Shown in pieces: positions 8,742 to 18,644 of a DNA stretch of 47,469 nt. How positions within the stretch are numbered: the stretch's first letter is position 1; every line of letters begins with the position of its first letter. Source of the stretch: Rhizobacter sp. (lineage in GTDB: Bacteria; Pseudomonadota; Gammaproteobacteria; Burkholderiales; Burkholderiaceae_C); assembly GCA_025361845.1 (NCBI GenBank), contig JANYJL010000353.1, positions 1 through 47,469 on the forward strand, in the 5' to 3' direction. The position numbers were made by a program, and so were the translations under genes. Below the pieces are notes generated by a model that saw only the letters and a list, made by a program, of their open reading frames with translations, made no database searches and had not been told where the DNA came from.

Positions 8742-9391
8742 GATCTGGTTTGGCCCGACGTCTTGCTGTCGGCCACCTCGGGCTCGATGTGCCGGCTCAG
8801 GTAGATGCCCTGAGCGACCGTGAACACGAGCATCAAGCCGGTCGCGCCGAAGACCTTGAAGTCGGCCCAGGTCGAGGTCGAGTAGTTGAAGGCCACGTAG
8901 AGGTTCAACAGGCCCATCACCGCGAAGAAGGCGATCCAGGCGATGTTCAGGTTGCGCCACACGCGTGCCGGCAAGACCAGTTCAGCGCCGATGACGGCCT
9001 GCAGCAAGTTCTTGCGCAGGAAGGCCTGGCTGATCCACAGCGCCGAGCCCATCAGCCAGTAGAGCGCGCTCGGTTTCCACTTGATGAAGGTCTCGTTGTG
9101 GAACCAGATGGTCGCGCCGCCGAACACGATGACGAGGCCGAGGCTGACCCACAGCATCACGTGGATTTTCATGCGCGTGGCCAGCATCACGGCCACCTGG
9201 GCCAGCGTGGCGACCATCACCACCACCGTGGCCAGTAGCACCGGCGCTTCGCCCATGCCGACCACGCCGCCCGACACCAGGAAACCGAGGTGGTCGGTCG
9301 CGAATGCCGCGGCCCACTCCTTGTGCCCGTCGGCGTACCGGAAGGTGCCGAAGAACAGGATGATCGGTAGGAAGTCGAGCAGCAGTTTCAT
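8738..9391 (-). CDS. yciB: Inner-membrane septation protein YciB / IspZ family
   Basis: Integral membrane protein of 217 residues, slightly longer than the usual 180 or so because of an extended, charged C-terminal tail ([18 protein letters not shown]). The family start [18 protein letters not shown] is exact. Five hydrophobic segments are visible (about 3-18, 40-75, 80-95, 115-160 and 180-205), with the conserved [17 protein letters not shown] loop. YciB (IspZ, septation protein A) proteins affect envelope synthesis and division in Enterobacteria and Shigella; the molecular role is not settled. The gene overlaps msrB upstream and bolA downstream by four bases each, so the three are translationally coupled. 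Confidence 0.92.
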   Translation of the reverse strand: MKLLLDFLPIILFFGTFRYADGHKEWAAAFATDHLGFLVSGGVVGMGEAPVLLATVVVMVATLAQVAVMLATRMKIHVMLWVSLGLVIVFGGATIWFHNETFIKWKPSALYWLMGSALWISQAFLRKNLLQAVIGAELVLPARVWRNLNIAWIAFFAVMGLLNLYVAFNYSTSTWADFKVFGATGLMLVFTVAQGIYLSRHIEPEVADSKTSGQTRS

Positions 9392-9782
9392 TTCGGCGCG
9401 AAGTGTATCGCGGCCGAGTTGATGCAGAAGCGCTCGCCGGTGGGCTCGGGCCCGTCTTCGAAGACATGGCCGAGGTGCGAGCCGCAGTTGTTGCAGCGCA
9501 CCTCCACCCGCACCATGCCGTGCGTGGTGTCGCGGATGCGCTCGACGACTTCGCCGTTGATCGGCGCGTTGTAGCTCGGCCAGCCGCAGCCGGCGTCAAA
9601 CTTGGTGGCCGAATCGAACAGCGGCGTGCCGCAGCCGACGCAGTTGTATTTGCCGTCCGTCCAGTGGTCCCAGTACTGGCCGCTGAAGGGCCGTTCGGTG
9701 GCGGCCTGGCGCGCCACCTGGTATTGCATGGGGTCGAGTTCGGCACGCCATTCGGCGTCCGTCTTCTTCACTTTGTAGTCGC

Positions 9783-9786
<4 letters not shown>
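9388..9786 (-). CDS. msrB: Peptide-methionine (R)-S-oxide reductase
   Basis: MsrB reduces the R epimer of methionine sulfoxide in proteins. From ATG at 9786 it has 132 residues, the normal single-domain length. The structural zinc site is formed by two CxxC pairs (CVGCG and CNNCG). The catalytic Cys is in [11 protein letters not shown], close to the C-terminus, and the substrate pocket motif GCGWPSY is intact. Upstream in-frame codons to 9819 ([11 protein letters not shown]) lie inside the end of selO and look like a chance extension. The start overlaps the selO stop (9783-9786), so the two are coupled. The protein lacks a signal peptide and should be cytoplasmic. Confidence 0.95.
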
Positions 9787-11258
<1,472 letters not shown>

Positions 11259-11394
11259 TCCGACGAGTGTAGCCAGCGTCCCCGCACGGGGAATTCCTAG
11301 GGGTAAACAACAGGAACAGTCCCTCGTGACTGGTTTCTATGATCCGGCGGCTGTGGCACAGTCGCGCCCGCGCTCAAATTGAACGGAGACTCCG

Positions 11395-12636
11395 ATGACC
11401 CCGACCCGTCGCACCTCGATGCTCGCGATCGCAGTGGCGCTGAGCAGTGCCTCTGGCCTGGCCGTCGCGCAAGCCGGCGAGACCGTCAAGATCGCCTACA
11501 TCGACCCGCTGTCGGGCTCCTTCGCCAACATCGGCCAGAACATCCTGAAGACGCACCAGTTGCTGTCGCAGCGCATCAGCGGCAAGGCCAACCCGGCGGG
11601 TGTGAAGTTCGAGATCGTGCCGCTCGACAACAAGGCCTCGCCGCAGGAAACCCTGAACTCGCTGAAGGCCGCGATCGACCAGGACATCCGCTACGTCGTG
11701 CAGGGCCAGGGCTCGGGTTCGGCGGCAGCGCTGATCGACGCGGTGGCCAAGCACAACGAGCGCAACCCGGGCAAGGAAATCCTCTTCCTGAACTACGCCG
11801 CGGTCGACCCGGATCTGACCAACAGCAAGTGCAACTACTGGCACTTCCGCTTCGACGCCGACACCTCAATGAAGATGGAAGCCTTCACGACCTACATGAA
11901 GGACGAGAAGAACATCAGTGCGGTCTACCTCATCAACCAGAACTACTCGCACGGCCAGCAGGTCTCGCGTTTCGCGAAGGAGATGCTGGCGCGCAAGCGG
12001 CCCGATGTGAAGATCGTCGGCGACGACCTGCACCCGCTCGGCCAGGTGAAAGATTTCGCGCCCTATGTGGCGAAGATCAAGGCGAGCGGTGCCGATTCGG
12101 TGATCACCGGCAACTGGGGGCAAGACCTCTCCCTGCTCATCAAGGCCGGCAAGGACGCGGGCCTGGATGTCACCTGGTACACCTACTACGCAGGCGCAGC
12201 CGGCACGCCCACCGCGATCGGCCCGGGCAGCGACGGCAAGATCAAGTTCGTCTACGTCGCCCACCCCAACATTCCGGGTGATCTCGCGAAGGCGCAGGAA
12301 GAATTCAAGGCCAAGTACAACGAAGACCTGTCGACGACGACCGTCTACAACCTCTACCAGATGCTCGCCGCGGCGATGGCCAAGGCGAAGTCGACCGACC
12401 CGGTGAAGGTGGCCGCCGCGATGGAAGGCCTCAGCCTCAAGAGCTTCAGTGGCGAGGTGCAGATGCGCGCCACCGACCACCAGCTTCAGCAGGCGCTCTA
12501 CATCGCCAAGTGGCAGAAGGTCGATGCGAAGTACAAGTACAACGTCGAGAACACCGGCTACACCTGGGGCGAGGAAAGGAAGATCGAGGCCTACGTGGCG
12601 AGCACGCCCACCTCGTGCCAGATGAAGCGGCCTTGA
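11395..12636 (+). CDS. Branched-chain amino acid-type ABC transporter substrate-binding protein
   Basis: Periplasmic type I solute-binding protein (LivJ/LivK superfamily), 413 residues. A Sec signal occupies about the first 27 residues (MLAIAVALSSASGLAVAQAG). The mature part begins VKIAYIDPLSGSFANIG, the standard first strand with the ligand loop, and continues with VVQGQGSGSAAALIDAV, VYLINQNYSHGQQVSRFAKEM and VTWYTYYAGAAGTP, typical of the two-lobed fold. Ligand cannot be deduced; homologues bind amino acids, amides, aromatic acids or acyl compounds. GGAG-like ribosome binding site (ACGGAGACT) precedes the ATG. In the 136-base upstream gap TATGAT at 11338-11343 is a possible -10 box without a good -35. 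It is the first gene of a five-gene transporter operon that leads into beta-oxidation genes. Confidence 0.92.
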   Translation: MTPTRRTSMLAIAVALSSASGLAVAQAGETVKIAYIDPLSGSFANIGQNILKTHQLLSQRISGKANPAGVKFEIVPLDNKASPQETLNSLKAAIDQDIRYVVQGQGSGSAAALIDAVAKHNERNPGKEILFLNYAAVDPDLTNSKCNYWHFRFDADTSMKMEAFTTYMKDEKNISAVYLINQNYSHGQQVSRFAKEMLARKRPDVKIVGDDLHPLGQVKDFAPYVAKIKASGADSVITGNWGQDLSLLIKAGKDAGLDVTWYTYYAGAAGTPTAIGPGSDGKIKFVYVAHPNIPGDLAKAQEEFKAKYNEDLSTTTVYNLYQMLAAAMAKAKSTDPVKVAAAMEGLSLKSFSGEVQMRATDHQLQQALYIAKWQKVDAKYKYNVENTGYTWGEERKIEAYVASTPTSCQMKRP

Positions 12637-12670
12637 TGCCTTGAACCGCGACGGGAACAGCCGCCGCACC

Positions 12671-13711
12671 ATGGACGCCTCCACCGTCGCGATCTCCCTG
12701 CTCAACGGCGTGAGCTATGGGCTGCTGCTGTTCATGCTCAGCTCGGGCCTGACCCTGATCTTCAGCATGATGGGCGTGCTGAACTTCGCCCACGCGAGCT
12801 TCTACATGCTGGGCGCCTACCTCGGCTACGCGGTGGCGCGCCACACCGGCTTCTGGTGGGGGTTGCTCGCCGCACCGCTGCTGGTGGGCGCGGTCGGCGC
12901 GGGCTTCGAGAAATTCTGTCTGCGCAAGGTGCACAAGTTCGGCCATGTGCCCGAGCTGCTGGTGACCTTCGGTCTCTCGTACGTGATGCTCGAAGCGGTG
13001 CAGCTGGTCTGGGGCCGCGGCGCGATGGACTTCGGCCCGCCGCCGGCCCTGCAAGGGCCGCTCTTCACCCTGATCGATTCGAGCCGTGACGGCCTCGGCG
13101 TGGTCGCGGGTCTCGCCGCACCGGCGTTCTGCAAGTCGGCCGTCGCCGAGATCACGCTGCGTTGCACGCAGTTCCCGGCGATGCGCGGTTTCATGATGGC
13201 GGTGGCGCTGTTGATGCTCGTGTCGGTGTGGCTGCTGCTGACGCGCACGCGCATCGGCCTCGTCATCCAGGCGGCGCTCACGCACCCGGACGCGGTCGAA
13301 TCGCTCGGCCACAACGTGCCGCGGGTGTTCATGCTCGTGTTCGGCGGCGGCGCGGCATTGGCGGGCCTGGCCGGCGTGATCGGTGGCAGCGCCTTCGTCA
13401 CCGAGCCAGGCATGGCGGCGGCAGTCGGCTCGATCATCTTCGTGGTGGTGGTGGTCGGCGGCCTGGGCTCGCTGGCGGGCGCGTTCCTGGCGTCGTTGCT
13501 GATCGGCGTGTTGCAGACGTTTGCGGTCGCCATCGACGCGTCATTGCTGAATGCCTTCCAGGCGCTCGGCCTCACGCTCACGCCGCAGAGCATCGGCTAC
13601 CCGTTGTGGAAGGTGACACTCTCCGAGGCGACGCCGATCCTGCCGTACCTGCTGCAGGTGCTGATGCTGGTGCTGCGGCCCAAGGGCCTGCTCGGCACAC
13701 GCGAGGGCTGA
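12671..13711 (+). CDS. Branched-chain amino acid-type ABC transporter permease (LivH class)
   Basis: Inner-membrane permease of the LivH family, 346 residues from ATG at 12671 (MDASTVAISLLNGVSYGLLL). The frame is open back to a TTG at 12641, but the family N-terminus begins with the later Met. About eight to nine TM helices are predicted by eye. The family motifs are LNFAHASFYMLGAYLGY, near the N-terminus, and GGAALAGLAGVIGGSAF with VVVVVGGLGSLAGAFLASLLIG near the C-terminus, which contact the ATPases. It is somewhat longer than E. coli LivH (308) because of an insertion between about 120 and 175 (GPPPALQGPLFTLIDSSRDG and following residues). It should pair with the LivM-type permease immediately downstream. 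Confidence 0.92.
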   Translation: MDASTVAISLLNGVSYGLLLFMLSSGLTLIFSMMGVLNFAHASFYMLGAYLGYAVARHTGFWWGLLAAPLLVGAVGAGFEKFCLRKVHKFGHVPELLVTFGLSYVMLEAVQLVWGRGAMDFGPPPALQGPLFTLIDSSRDGLGVVAGLAAPAFCKSAVAEITLRCTQFPAMRGFMMAVALLMLVSVWLLLTRTRIGLVIQAALTHPDAVESLGHNVPRVFMLVFGGGAALAGLAGVIGGSAFVTEPGMAAAVGSIIFVVVVVGGLGSLAGAFLASLLIGVLQTFAVAIDASLLNAFQALGLTLTPQSIGYPLWKVTLSEATPILPYLLQVLMLVLRPKGLLGTREG

Positions 13712-13714
13712 GGC

Positions 13715-15007
13715 TTGCCGCCGCTGCTCCGATTCAAGCCGCACGATTCTGGCCGCGTGCTGCTGTGGTCGGCGTATGCGCTGGTGCTCGCCTTGGCCCC
13801 GCTGCTGTTCAAGGGCAGCTTGTCGCTCACCCTGCTGTCCCAGATCGGCATTGCCATCATTGCCTGCCTGGCCTTCAACATCCTGTTCGGGCAGGGCGGC
13901 ATGCTGAGCTTCGGCCACGCGGTCTACTCGGGCCTCGGTTCCTTCTTCGCGATCCATGCCTTGCGGCTCGTGTCCGAAGGCGCGTGGGCGCTGCCGGTGA
14001 GCCTGGTGCCGCTGGCGGGTGGGCTGGCCGGCATGGCCGTGGCGGTGCTGCTCGGTTATGTCACCACGCGCAAGGCCGGCAACACCTTCGCGATGATCAC
14101 GCTGGGCATCGGCGAACTGGTCTGGGCGATGTCCCTGATGTTTCCCGGCTTCTTCGGCGGGGAGGGCGGAGTGACGGGCAACCGCGTCGTCGGCAAGCCG
14201 GTCTGGGGTGTGAGCTTCGGCCCGCAGGTGCAGCTCTACTACCTGATCGCGCTGTATGCCTTCGTCTGCACGGCGCTCATGTTCGCCTTCACGCGCACGC
14301 CGCTCGGCCGCATGCTGAACGCCGTGCGAGACAACCCCGAGCGGGTCGAGTTCATCGGCTACAGCACGCGGCGGGTGCGCTTCCTGGCATTCGTTGCCTC
14401 GGGCTTGTTCTCGGGCATCGCGGGCGGCCTGGCCGCGCTCAACTTCGAGATCGTGACGGCCGAAACCGTGGGTGCGGCACGTTCCGGCGCCTACCTGCTG
14501 TTCACCTTTCTCGGCGGCGCCACCTTCTTCTTCGGCCCGATCATCGGTGCGGTGTTGATGGTCGTCGCCACCGTGCTCTTGTCCGAGCTGACCAAGGCCT
14601 GGCTGCTCTACCTCGGCCTCACGTTCCTGTTCATGGTGATGCACGCACCCGGCGGCGTGGCGAGCCTGGTGATGATGAACCTGAGGGTGGCCGCCTACGG
14701 CAAGCTGCGCCCCCTGTGGACCTCGTACCTGGCGCTGGCGACCACCGCCGTCGTGCTGCTGTGCGGCAGTGCCGCGATGATCGAGATGCTCTACCACCTC
14801 CAGCTCGATGCCGCGCTCGGCAACGAACTGCGGTTCATGGGCGCGACCCTGAACGTGAAGGGGCTGGACAGCTGGTTCGGCGCGGCTTTCGTGACGCTTA
14901 CGGGCGCAGGTTTGTTCGAGTTGTCGCGACGCCGCTTCGCGTTGGAATGGGGTGGCGTGCAGGCCGAGATTCAATTGCTGGTTCAGCAACGCGAGGGCCG
15001 GCTGTGA
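13715..15007 (+). CDS. Branched-chain amino acid-type ABC transporter permease (LivM class)
   Basis: Second permease of the transporter, 430 residues. It starts at TTG 13715, four bases after the previous stop, because no ATG precedes the first TM helix; a GTG at 13757 is a possible alternative. Typical LivM motifs are ACLAFNILFGQGGMLSFGHAVYSGLG, ITLGIGELVW and the cytoplasmic loop RTPLGRMLNAVRDNPERVEFIGY. After the usual end of LivM (about residue 315) there is an extra 100-residue C-terminal part with another TM helix (LALATTAVVLLCGSAAMIEML) and a charged tail (ELSRRRFALEWGGVQAEIQLL). This extension lies on the cytoplasmic side and is not part of the E. coli protein. The stop overlaps the GTG start of the ATPase gene. 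Confidence 0.88.
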   Translation: MPPLLRFKPHDSGRVLLWSAYALVLALAPLLFKGSLSLTLLSQIGIAIIACLAFNILFGQGGMLSFGHAVYSGLGSFFAIHALRLVSEGAWALPVSLVPLAGGLAGMAVAVLLGYVTTRKAGNTFAMITLGIGELVWAMSLMFPGFFGGEGGVTGNRVVGKPVWGVSFGPQVQLYYLIALYAFVCTALMFAFTRTPLGRMLNAVRDNPERVEFIGYSTRRVRFLAFVASGLFSGIAGGLAALNFEIVTAETVGAARSGAYLLFTFLGGATFFFGPIIGAVLMVVATVLLSELTKAWLLYLGLTFLFMVMHAPGGVASLVMMNLRVAAYGKLRPLWTSYLALATTAVVLLCGSAAMIEMLYHLQLDAALGNELRFMGATLNVKGLDSWFGAAFVTLTGAGLFELSRRRFALEWGGVQAEIQLLVQQREGRL

Positions 15008-15765
15008 GCATCCCCCCGGCCGTCGAACTGCGCGCCCTGCGCAAGAACTTCGGCAAGACCGAAATCATCCGCGGCGCCGACCTGAAGGTGAACGCTGGCG
15101 AGCGCGTCGCGATCATCGGCCCGAACGGCGCGGGCAAGTCGACCCTGTTCAACCTGATCAGCGGGCGCCTGGCGCCGAGCGGTGGCGAGGTGTTGCTGCA
15201 TGGCCAGCGCATCGATGGTTTGAAGCCCTTCGACATCAACCGCCGGGGCCTGGCGCGCAGCTTCCAGGTCAGCAACCTGTTCGTCGGTCTGTCGGCGTTC
15301 GAGAACATCCGCTGCGCGGTGTTGTGGTCGCTCGGCTACCGCTATGCCTTCTGGAAATTCCTGGCCGATTTGCGTGATGCGAACGAGCGCGCCGACGAGG
15401 TCTTGCGTTTGATCGGACTGGCGAAGCGGCGCGAGGTGCTGGCGGCGAACCTCACCTACGCGGAACAGCGCGCGCTGGAGATCGGCATCACCATCGCCGG
15501 GGGGGCAAGCGTGGTGCTGCTGGACGAGCCCACGGCCGGCATGAGCCGCAGCGAGACGACGCGCTTCATCCAGCTCATCCGTGAGGTCACGGTCGGCAAG
15601 ACACTGCTGACCGTTGAGCACGACATGGGCGTGGTGTTCGGTCTCGCCGACCGCATTGCGGTGCTCGTGTACGGCGAGGTGATTGCCTTCGACACGCCGG
15701 ACGCGGTGCGTGCCGATGCGCGGGTGCAAGAGGCTTATCTTGGCTCGCCGCTGGCAGCGCACTGA
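15004..15765 (+). CDS. Branched-chain amino acid-type ABC transporter ATP-binding protein (LivG class)
   Basis: Cytoplasmic ATPase subunit of 253 residues. The start is GTG at 15004 (SIPPAVELRALRKNFG follows), giving a GTGA overlap with the livM-type stop. The frame stays open far upstream, but that part lies over the permease gene. Walker A is GPNGAGKST, Walker B is VVLLDEPTAGMSR and the switch His is in TVEHDMGVVF. The ABC signature reads LTYAEQRALEIG instead of LSGGQ..., as is common in LivG. The C-terminal RADARVQEAYLGSPLAAH is the family ending. It should form a heterodimer with the LivF-type ATPase, whose Walker A Lys is changed, so this subunit carries the fully canonical phosphate-binding loop. 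Confidence 0.92.
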   Translation: MSIPPAVELRALRKNFGKTEIIRGADLKVNAGERVAIIGPNGAGKSTLFNLISGRLAPSGGEVLLHGQRIDGLKPFDINRRGLARSFQVSNLFVGLSAFENIRCAVLWSLGYRYAFWKFLADLRDANERADEVLRLIGLAKRREVLAANLTYAEQRALEIGITIAGGASVVLLDEPTAGMSRSETTRFIQLIREVTVGKTLLTVEHDMGVVFGLADRIAVLVYGEVIAFDTPDAVRADARVQEAYLGSPLAAH

Positions 15766-15777
15766 GCCCCGACTGCC

Positions 15778-16473
15778 ATGCTGCAACTCAAGGAACTGAA
15801 CGCCTGGTACGGCAAGAGCCACGTGCTGCATGGCGTGAACTTGCAGGTGCAGCCTGGCGAGATCGTAGCGCTGCTCGGGCGCAATGGCTCTGGGCGCTCG
15901 ACCACCGTGAAGGCGGTGATGGGCCTGGTCGATGCCAAAGGTTCGGCCGCCTGGAACGGCCAGGCGCTGCTCGGCCGCAAGCCCTTCGAGATTGCGCACC
16001 TGGGCCTCGGTTACGTGCCGGAGAACCGCGACATCTTTCCGCGCCTCACGGTGCATCAGAACCTGCTGCTCGGCCAGCGCCGCGGCGTGACGAACCCGCG
16101 CTGGAGTTTCGACGACATGTACACGATGTTCCCGCGCCTGAAGGAGCGCCAGCACACCGCGGCGGGCGTGCTCTCAGGGGGCGAGCAGCAGATGCTCACC
16201 TTGTGCCGCACATTGATGGGCGACCCCGAACTCATCATGATCGACGAACCCACCGAAGGGCTGGCGCCGAAGATCGTCGAACTCGTGGCGCAATATCTCA
16301 AGGCCTTGAAAGAGCGCGGCGTGGCGGTGCTGCTGGTCGAGCAGAAGCTGACCATCGCGCTGGCGATCTCGCAGCGTTGTTATGTGATGGGCCACGGCAC
16401 GATCGTGTTCGAGGGCACGCCCGCCGCGCTGAGCGCGGACGCCGACCTGCGGCGTGAGTGGCTCGAGGTTTGA
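15778..16473 (+). CDS. Branched-chain amino acid-type ABC transporter ATP-binding protein (LivF class)
   Basis: Second ATPase subunit, 231 residues, normal for LivF. Walker A reads GRNGSGRST, so the nearly invariant Lys is Arg. The remaining motifs are intact: LTVHQNLLLGQ, signature LSGGEQQMLTLCRTLMGDP, Walker B LIMIDEPTEGLAPK and VLLVEQKL in the switch region. A Lys-to-Arg change usually weakens nucleotide hydrolysis, so hydrolysis may rely on the LivG-type partner. I believe the same change occurs in related Burkholderiales LivF proteins but could not check. It starts 12 bases after the previous stop and ends 63 bases before the beta-oxidation gene, with an operator-like palindrome between. 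Confidence 0.92.
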   Translation: MLQLKELNAWYGKSHVLHGVNLQVQPGEIVALLGRNGSGRSTTVKAVMGLVDAKGSAAWNGQALLGRKPFEIAHLGLGYVPENRDIFPRLTVHQNLLLGQRRGVTNPRWSFDDMYTMFPRLKERQHTAAGVLSGGEQQMLTLCRTLMGDPELIMIDEPTEGLAPKIVELVAQYLKALKERGVAVLLVEQKLTIALAISQRCYVMGHGTIVFEGTPAALSADADLRREWLEV

Positions 16474-16490
16474 TGGTGCTGTATCGCTAG

Positions 16491-16510
16491 AATAGAACGA
16501 CCGTTCGATT
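16491..16510. promoter_or_regulatory. TetR-type operator-like palindrome upstream of the beta-oxidation genes
   Basis: Two nine-base half-sites, AATAGAACG (16491-16499) and CGTTCGATT (16502-16510), form an inverted repeat around AC with eight of nine positions complementary. Size, spacing and the GAACG/CGTTC core match operators of TetR-family regulators of fatty-acid and acyl-CoA degradation genes in proteobacteria. The site lies in the 63-base gap before the enoyl-CoA hydratase/dehydrogenase gene, 26 bases from its ATG, where bound repressor would block transcription. No TetR gene is in the window, so the regulator would act from elsewhere. Which regulator binds is an inference. Confidence 0.65.
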
Positions 16511-16536
16511 TTTGTATCCACCGACGAGGGCCGGAC

Positions 16537-18630
16537 ATGAGCGCCACTTTTGAGATCCGCGGCAGCGTTGCCGTCATCACGCTCGCCAACCCGCCCGTCA
16601 ACGGCCTGGGTTTCGAAACGCGCGTGGCCTTTGTCGAGGCGCTTGAACGCGCGTCAGCCGATACGGCGGTGAAAGCCATCGTCATCACTGGCGCCGGCAA
16701 GGCTTTTTCTGGCGGTGCCGACATCCGCGAGTTCGGCTCGCCGAAAGCGATTGCCGAGCCGAACTTGTTGACCCTGATCCTCACGCTCGAAGCGAGCGGC
16801 AAACCTGTCGTCGCAGCCTTGCATTCGGTCTGCATGGGTGGCGGGCTCGAACTGGCGCTCGGTTGCCACTACCGCGTGGCCGCACCGGGCACCCTGGTCG
16901 CCTTGCCCGAGGTCAAGATCGGCCTGATTCCGGGCGCGGGTGGCACGCAGCGTTTGCCGCGCGTGCTCGGCGTCGAGAACGCGCTGAACATGATCGTCAG
17001 CGGCGAGCCGGTGAAGAGCGAACTGCTCGCGATGGCGCCGGGGCAGACGCTGTTCCAGAAGATCATCGAAGGCGATTTGCTGGCCGGCGCGGTCGCCTTT
17101 GCCAACGAAGTCGCGGATGTTCGGCCGCTGCCCTTGGTGCGCAACCTGAAGGTCGAGCACCCGAACGCCGACGCCTATCTGCAATTCGCGCGCAACACGG
17201 TCGGCGCGATGTCGCGCAACTTCCCGGCGCCGCTGAAGTGCGTCGAGGCCGTGGCCGCTTCCTTGAAGATGAAGTTCGACGACGGCATGCGCTTCGAGCG
17301 CGACACTTTCATCGCGCTGATGATGACGCCCGAGTGCCGCGCGCTGCGCCATGCCTTCGTGGCCGAACGCGCGACGACCAAGATTGCAGACGTGCCCGCC
17401 GATACGCCGCTGCGCGAGATCCGGAAGCTCGCCGTCATCGGCGCCGGCACGATGGGTGGCGGCATCGCGATGAACTTCCTGAACGCCGGCCTGCCGGTCG
17501 TGCTGCTCGAAGCCAAGCAGGAGGCGCTCGACCGCGGTGTCGCGACGATCCGCAAGAACTATGAAGCCCAGGTCAAGAAGGGCAAGTTGAAGCAGGACAA
17601 GCTCGATGCACGCCTTGCGCTCCTGAGCACCACGCTGAACTACGCCGACCTCGGCGATGCCGACATGGTGATCGAAGCGGTGTTCGAGGACCTGGCCGTG
17701 AAGGAAGCGGTCTTCAAACAACTCGACGCGGTGATGAAGCCTGGCGCCATCCTCGCCAGCAACACCTCGACGCTTGACGTCGACAGAATCGCTGCCTTCA
17801 CCGCGCGCCCGCAGGACGTGATCGGCACCCACTTCTTCAGCCCCGCCAACGTGATGAAGCTGCTGGAAGTGGTGCGCGGCAAGGCGACCGCGAAGGACGT
17901 GCTCGCGACCGTGATGGCGCTGGGCAAGAAGATCAGGAAGACCTGTGTGGTCTCGGGTGTGTGCGACGGTTTCATCGGCAACCGCATGATCGAGCAGTAC
18001 GCGCGTCAGGCCGGCTTTCTGCTCGAAGAGGGCTGCGCACCCGCGCAAGTCGACAAGGCGATGGAAAAGTTCGGCATGGCGATGGGCCCCTTCCGCATGG
18101 GCGACCTCGCGGGCAACGACGTGGGCTGGTACATCCGCAAGCGCCGCTACTTGGAGAAGCCGCACATGCGCTACAGCCGAACCGCCGATCTGCTGTGCGA
18201 ACTCGGCCGCTACGGCCAGAAGACCGGCGCCGGCTGGTACGACTACCTGCCGGGCAAACGCGATGCGATCCCGTCGCCGCTGGTGGTCGAGATGATCGAG
18301 AAGCACCGCGCCGAACTGGGCGTGACGCCGCGCAAGATCGGCGATGACGAGATCGTGCACCGGCTCGTCTACTCGCTCGTCAACGAGGGCGCGAAGATCA
18401 TCGACGAGGGCATCGCGATGCGGGCCAGCGACATCGACATGGTCTACCTTTCCGGCTACGGCTTCCCGCTGTTTCGCGGCGGGCCGATGTGCTACGCCGA
18501 TACCGTGGGCCTGTACAACGTGGTCGCTTCGATGAAGCGCTTCGCGCAGAACCCGCTCGACGACGCCACCTTCTGGCAGCCTGCGCCACTGCTCGCGCGG
18601 CTGGCGGCCGACGGCAAGACTTTCTCCTGA
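16537..18630 (+). CDS. Bifunctional enoyl-CoA hydratase / 3-hydroxyacyl-CoA dehydrogenase
   Basis: Multifunctional beta-oxidation enzyme, 697 residues, close in layout to FadJ/FadB but of the shorter type related to the peroxisomal bifunctional enzyme. The crotonase domain (about 1-190) shows the oxyanion-hole segment [11 protein letters not shown], the first Glu in [15 protein letters not shown] and the second in [19 protein letters not shown]. The dehydrogenase NAD domain (about 290-470) has [16 protein letters not shown] and the catalytic His in [19 protein letters not shown]. The C-terminal dimerisation domains follow ([22 protein letters not shown] and [15 protein letters not shown]). 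It converts trans-2-enoyl-CoA to 3-ketoacyl-CoA, which the thiolase 14 bases downstream can cleave. A TetR-type palindrome precedes it. Substrate chain length is not readable. Confidence 0.94.
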   Translation: MSATFEIRGSVAVITLANPPVNGLGFETRVAFVEALERASADTAVKAIVITGAGKAFSGGADIREFGSPKAIAEPNLLTLILTLEASGKPVVAALHSVCMGGGLELALGCHYRVAAPGTLVALPEVKIGLIPGAGGTQRLPRVLGVENALNMIVSGEPVKSELLAMAPGQTLFQKIIEGDLLAGAVAFANEVADVRPLPLVRNLKVEHPNADAYLQFARNTVGAMSRNFPAPLKCVEAVAASLKMKFDDGMRFERDTFIALMMTPECRALRHAFVAERATTKIADVPADTPLREIRKLAVIGAGTMGGGIAMNFLNAGLPVVLLEAKQEALDRGVATIRKNYEAQVKKGKLKQDKLDARLALLSTTLNYADLGDADMVIEAVFEDLAVKEAVFKQLDAVMKPGAILASNTSTLDVDRIAAFTARPQDVIGTHFFSPANVMKLLEVVRGKATAKDVLATVMALGKKIRKTCVVSGVCDGFIGNRMIEQYARQAGFLLEEGCAPAQVDKAMEKFGMAMGPFRMGDLAGNDVGWYIRKRRYLEKPHMRYSRTADLLCELGRYGQKTGAGWYDYLPGKRDAIPSPLVVEMIEKHRAELGVTPRKIGDDEIVHRLVYSLVNEGAKIIDEGIAMRASDIDMVYLSGYGFPLFRGGPMCYADTVGLYNVVASMKRFAQNPLDDATFWQPAPLLARLAADGKTFS

Positions 18631-18644
18631 TCGCGAGACACACC

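Noticed and set aside
16654-18360. A 568-codon open frame on the minus strand across the hydratase/dehydrogenase gene.
   Set aside because: Same reason: His, Arg and Asp-rich antisense translation with no family motifs, against an intact enzyme on the plus strand.
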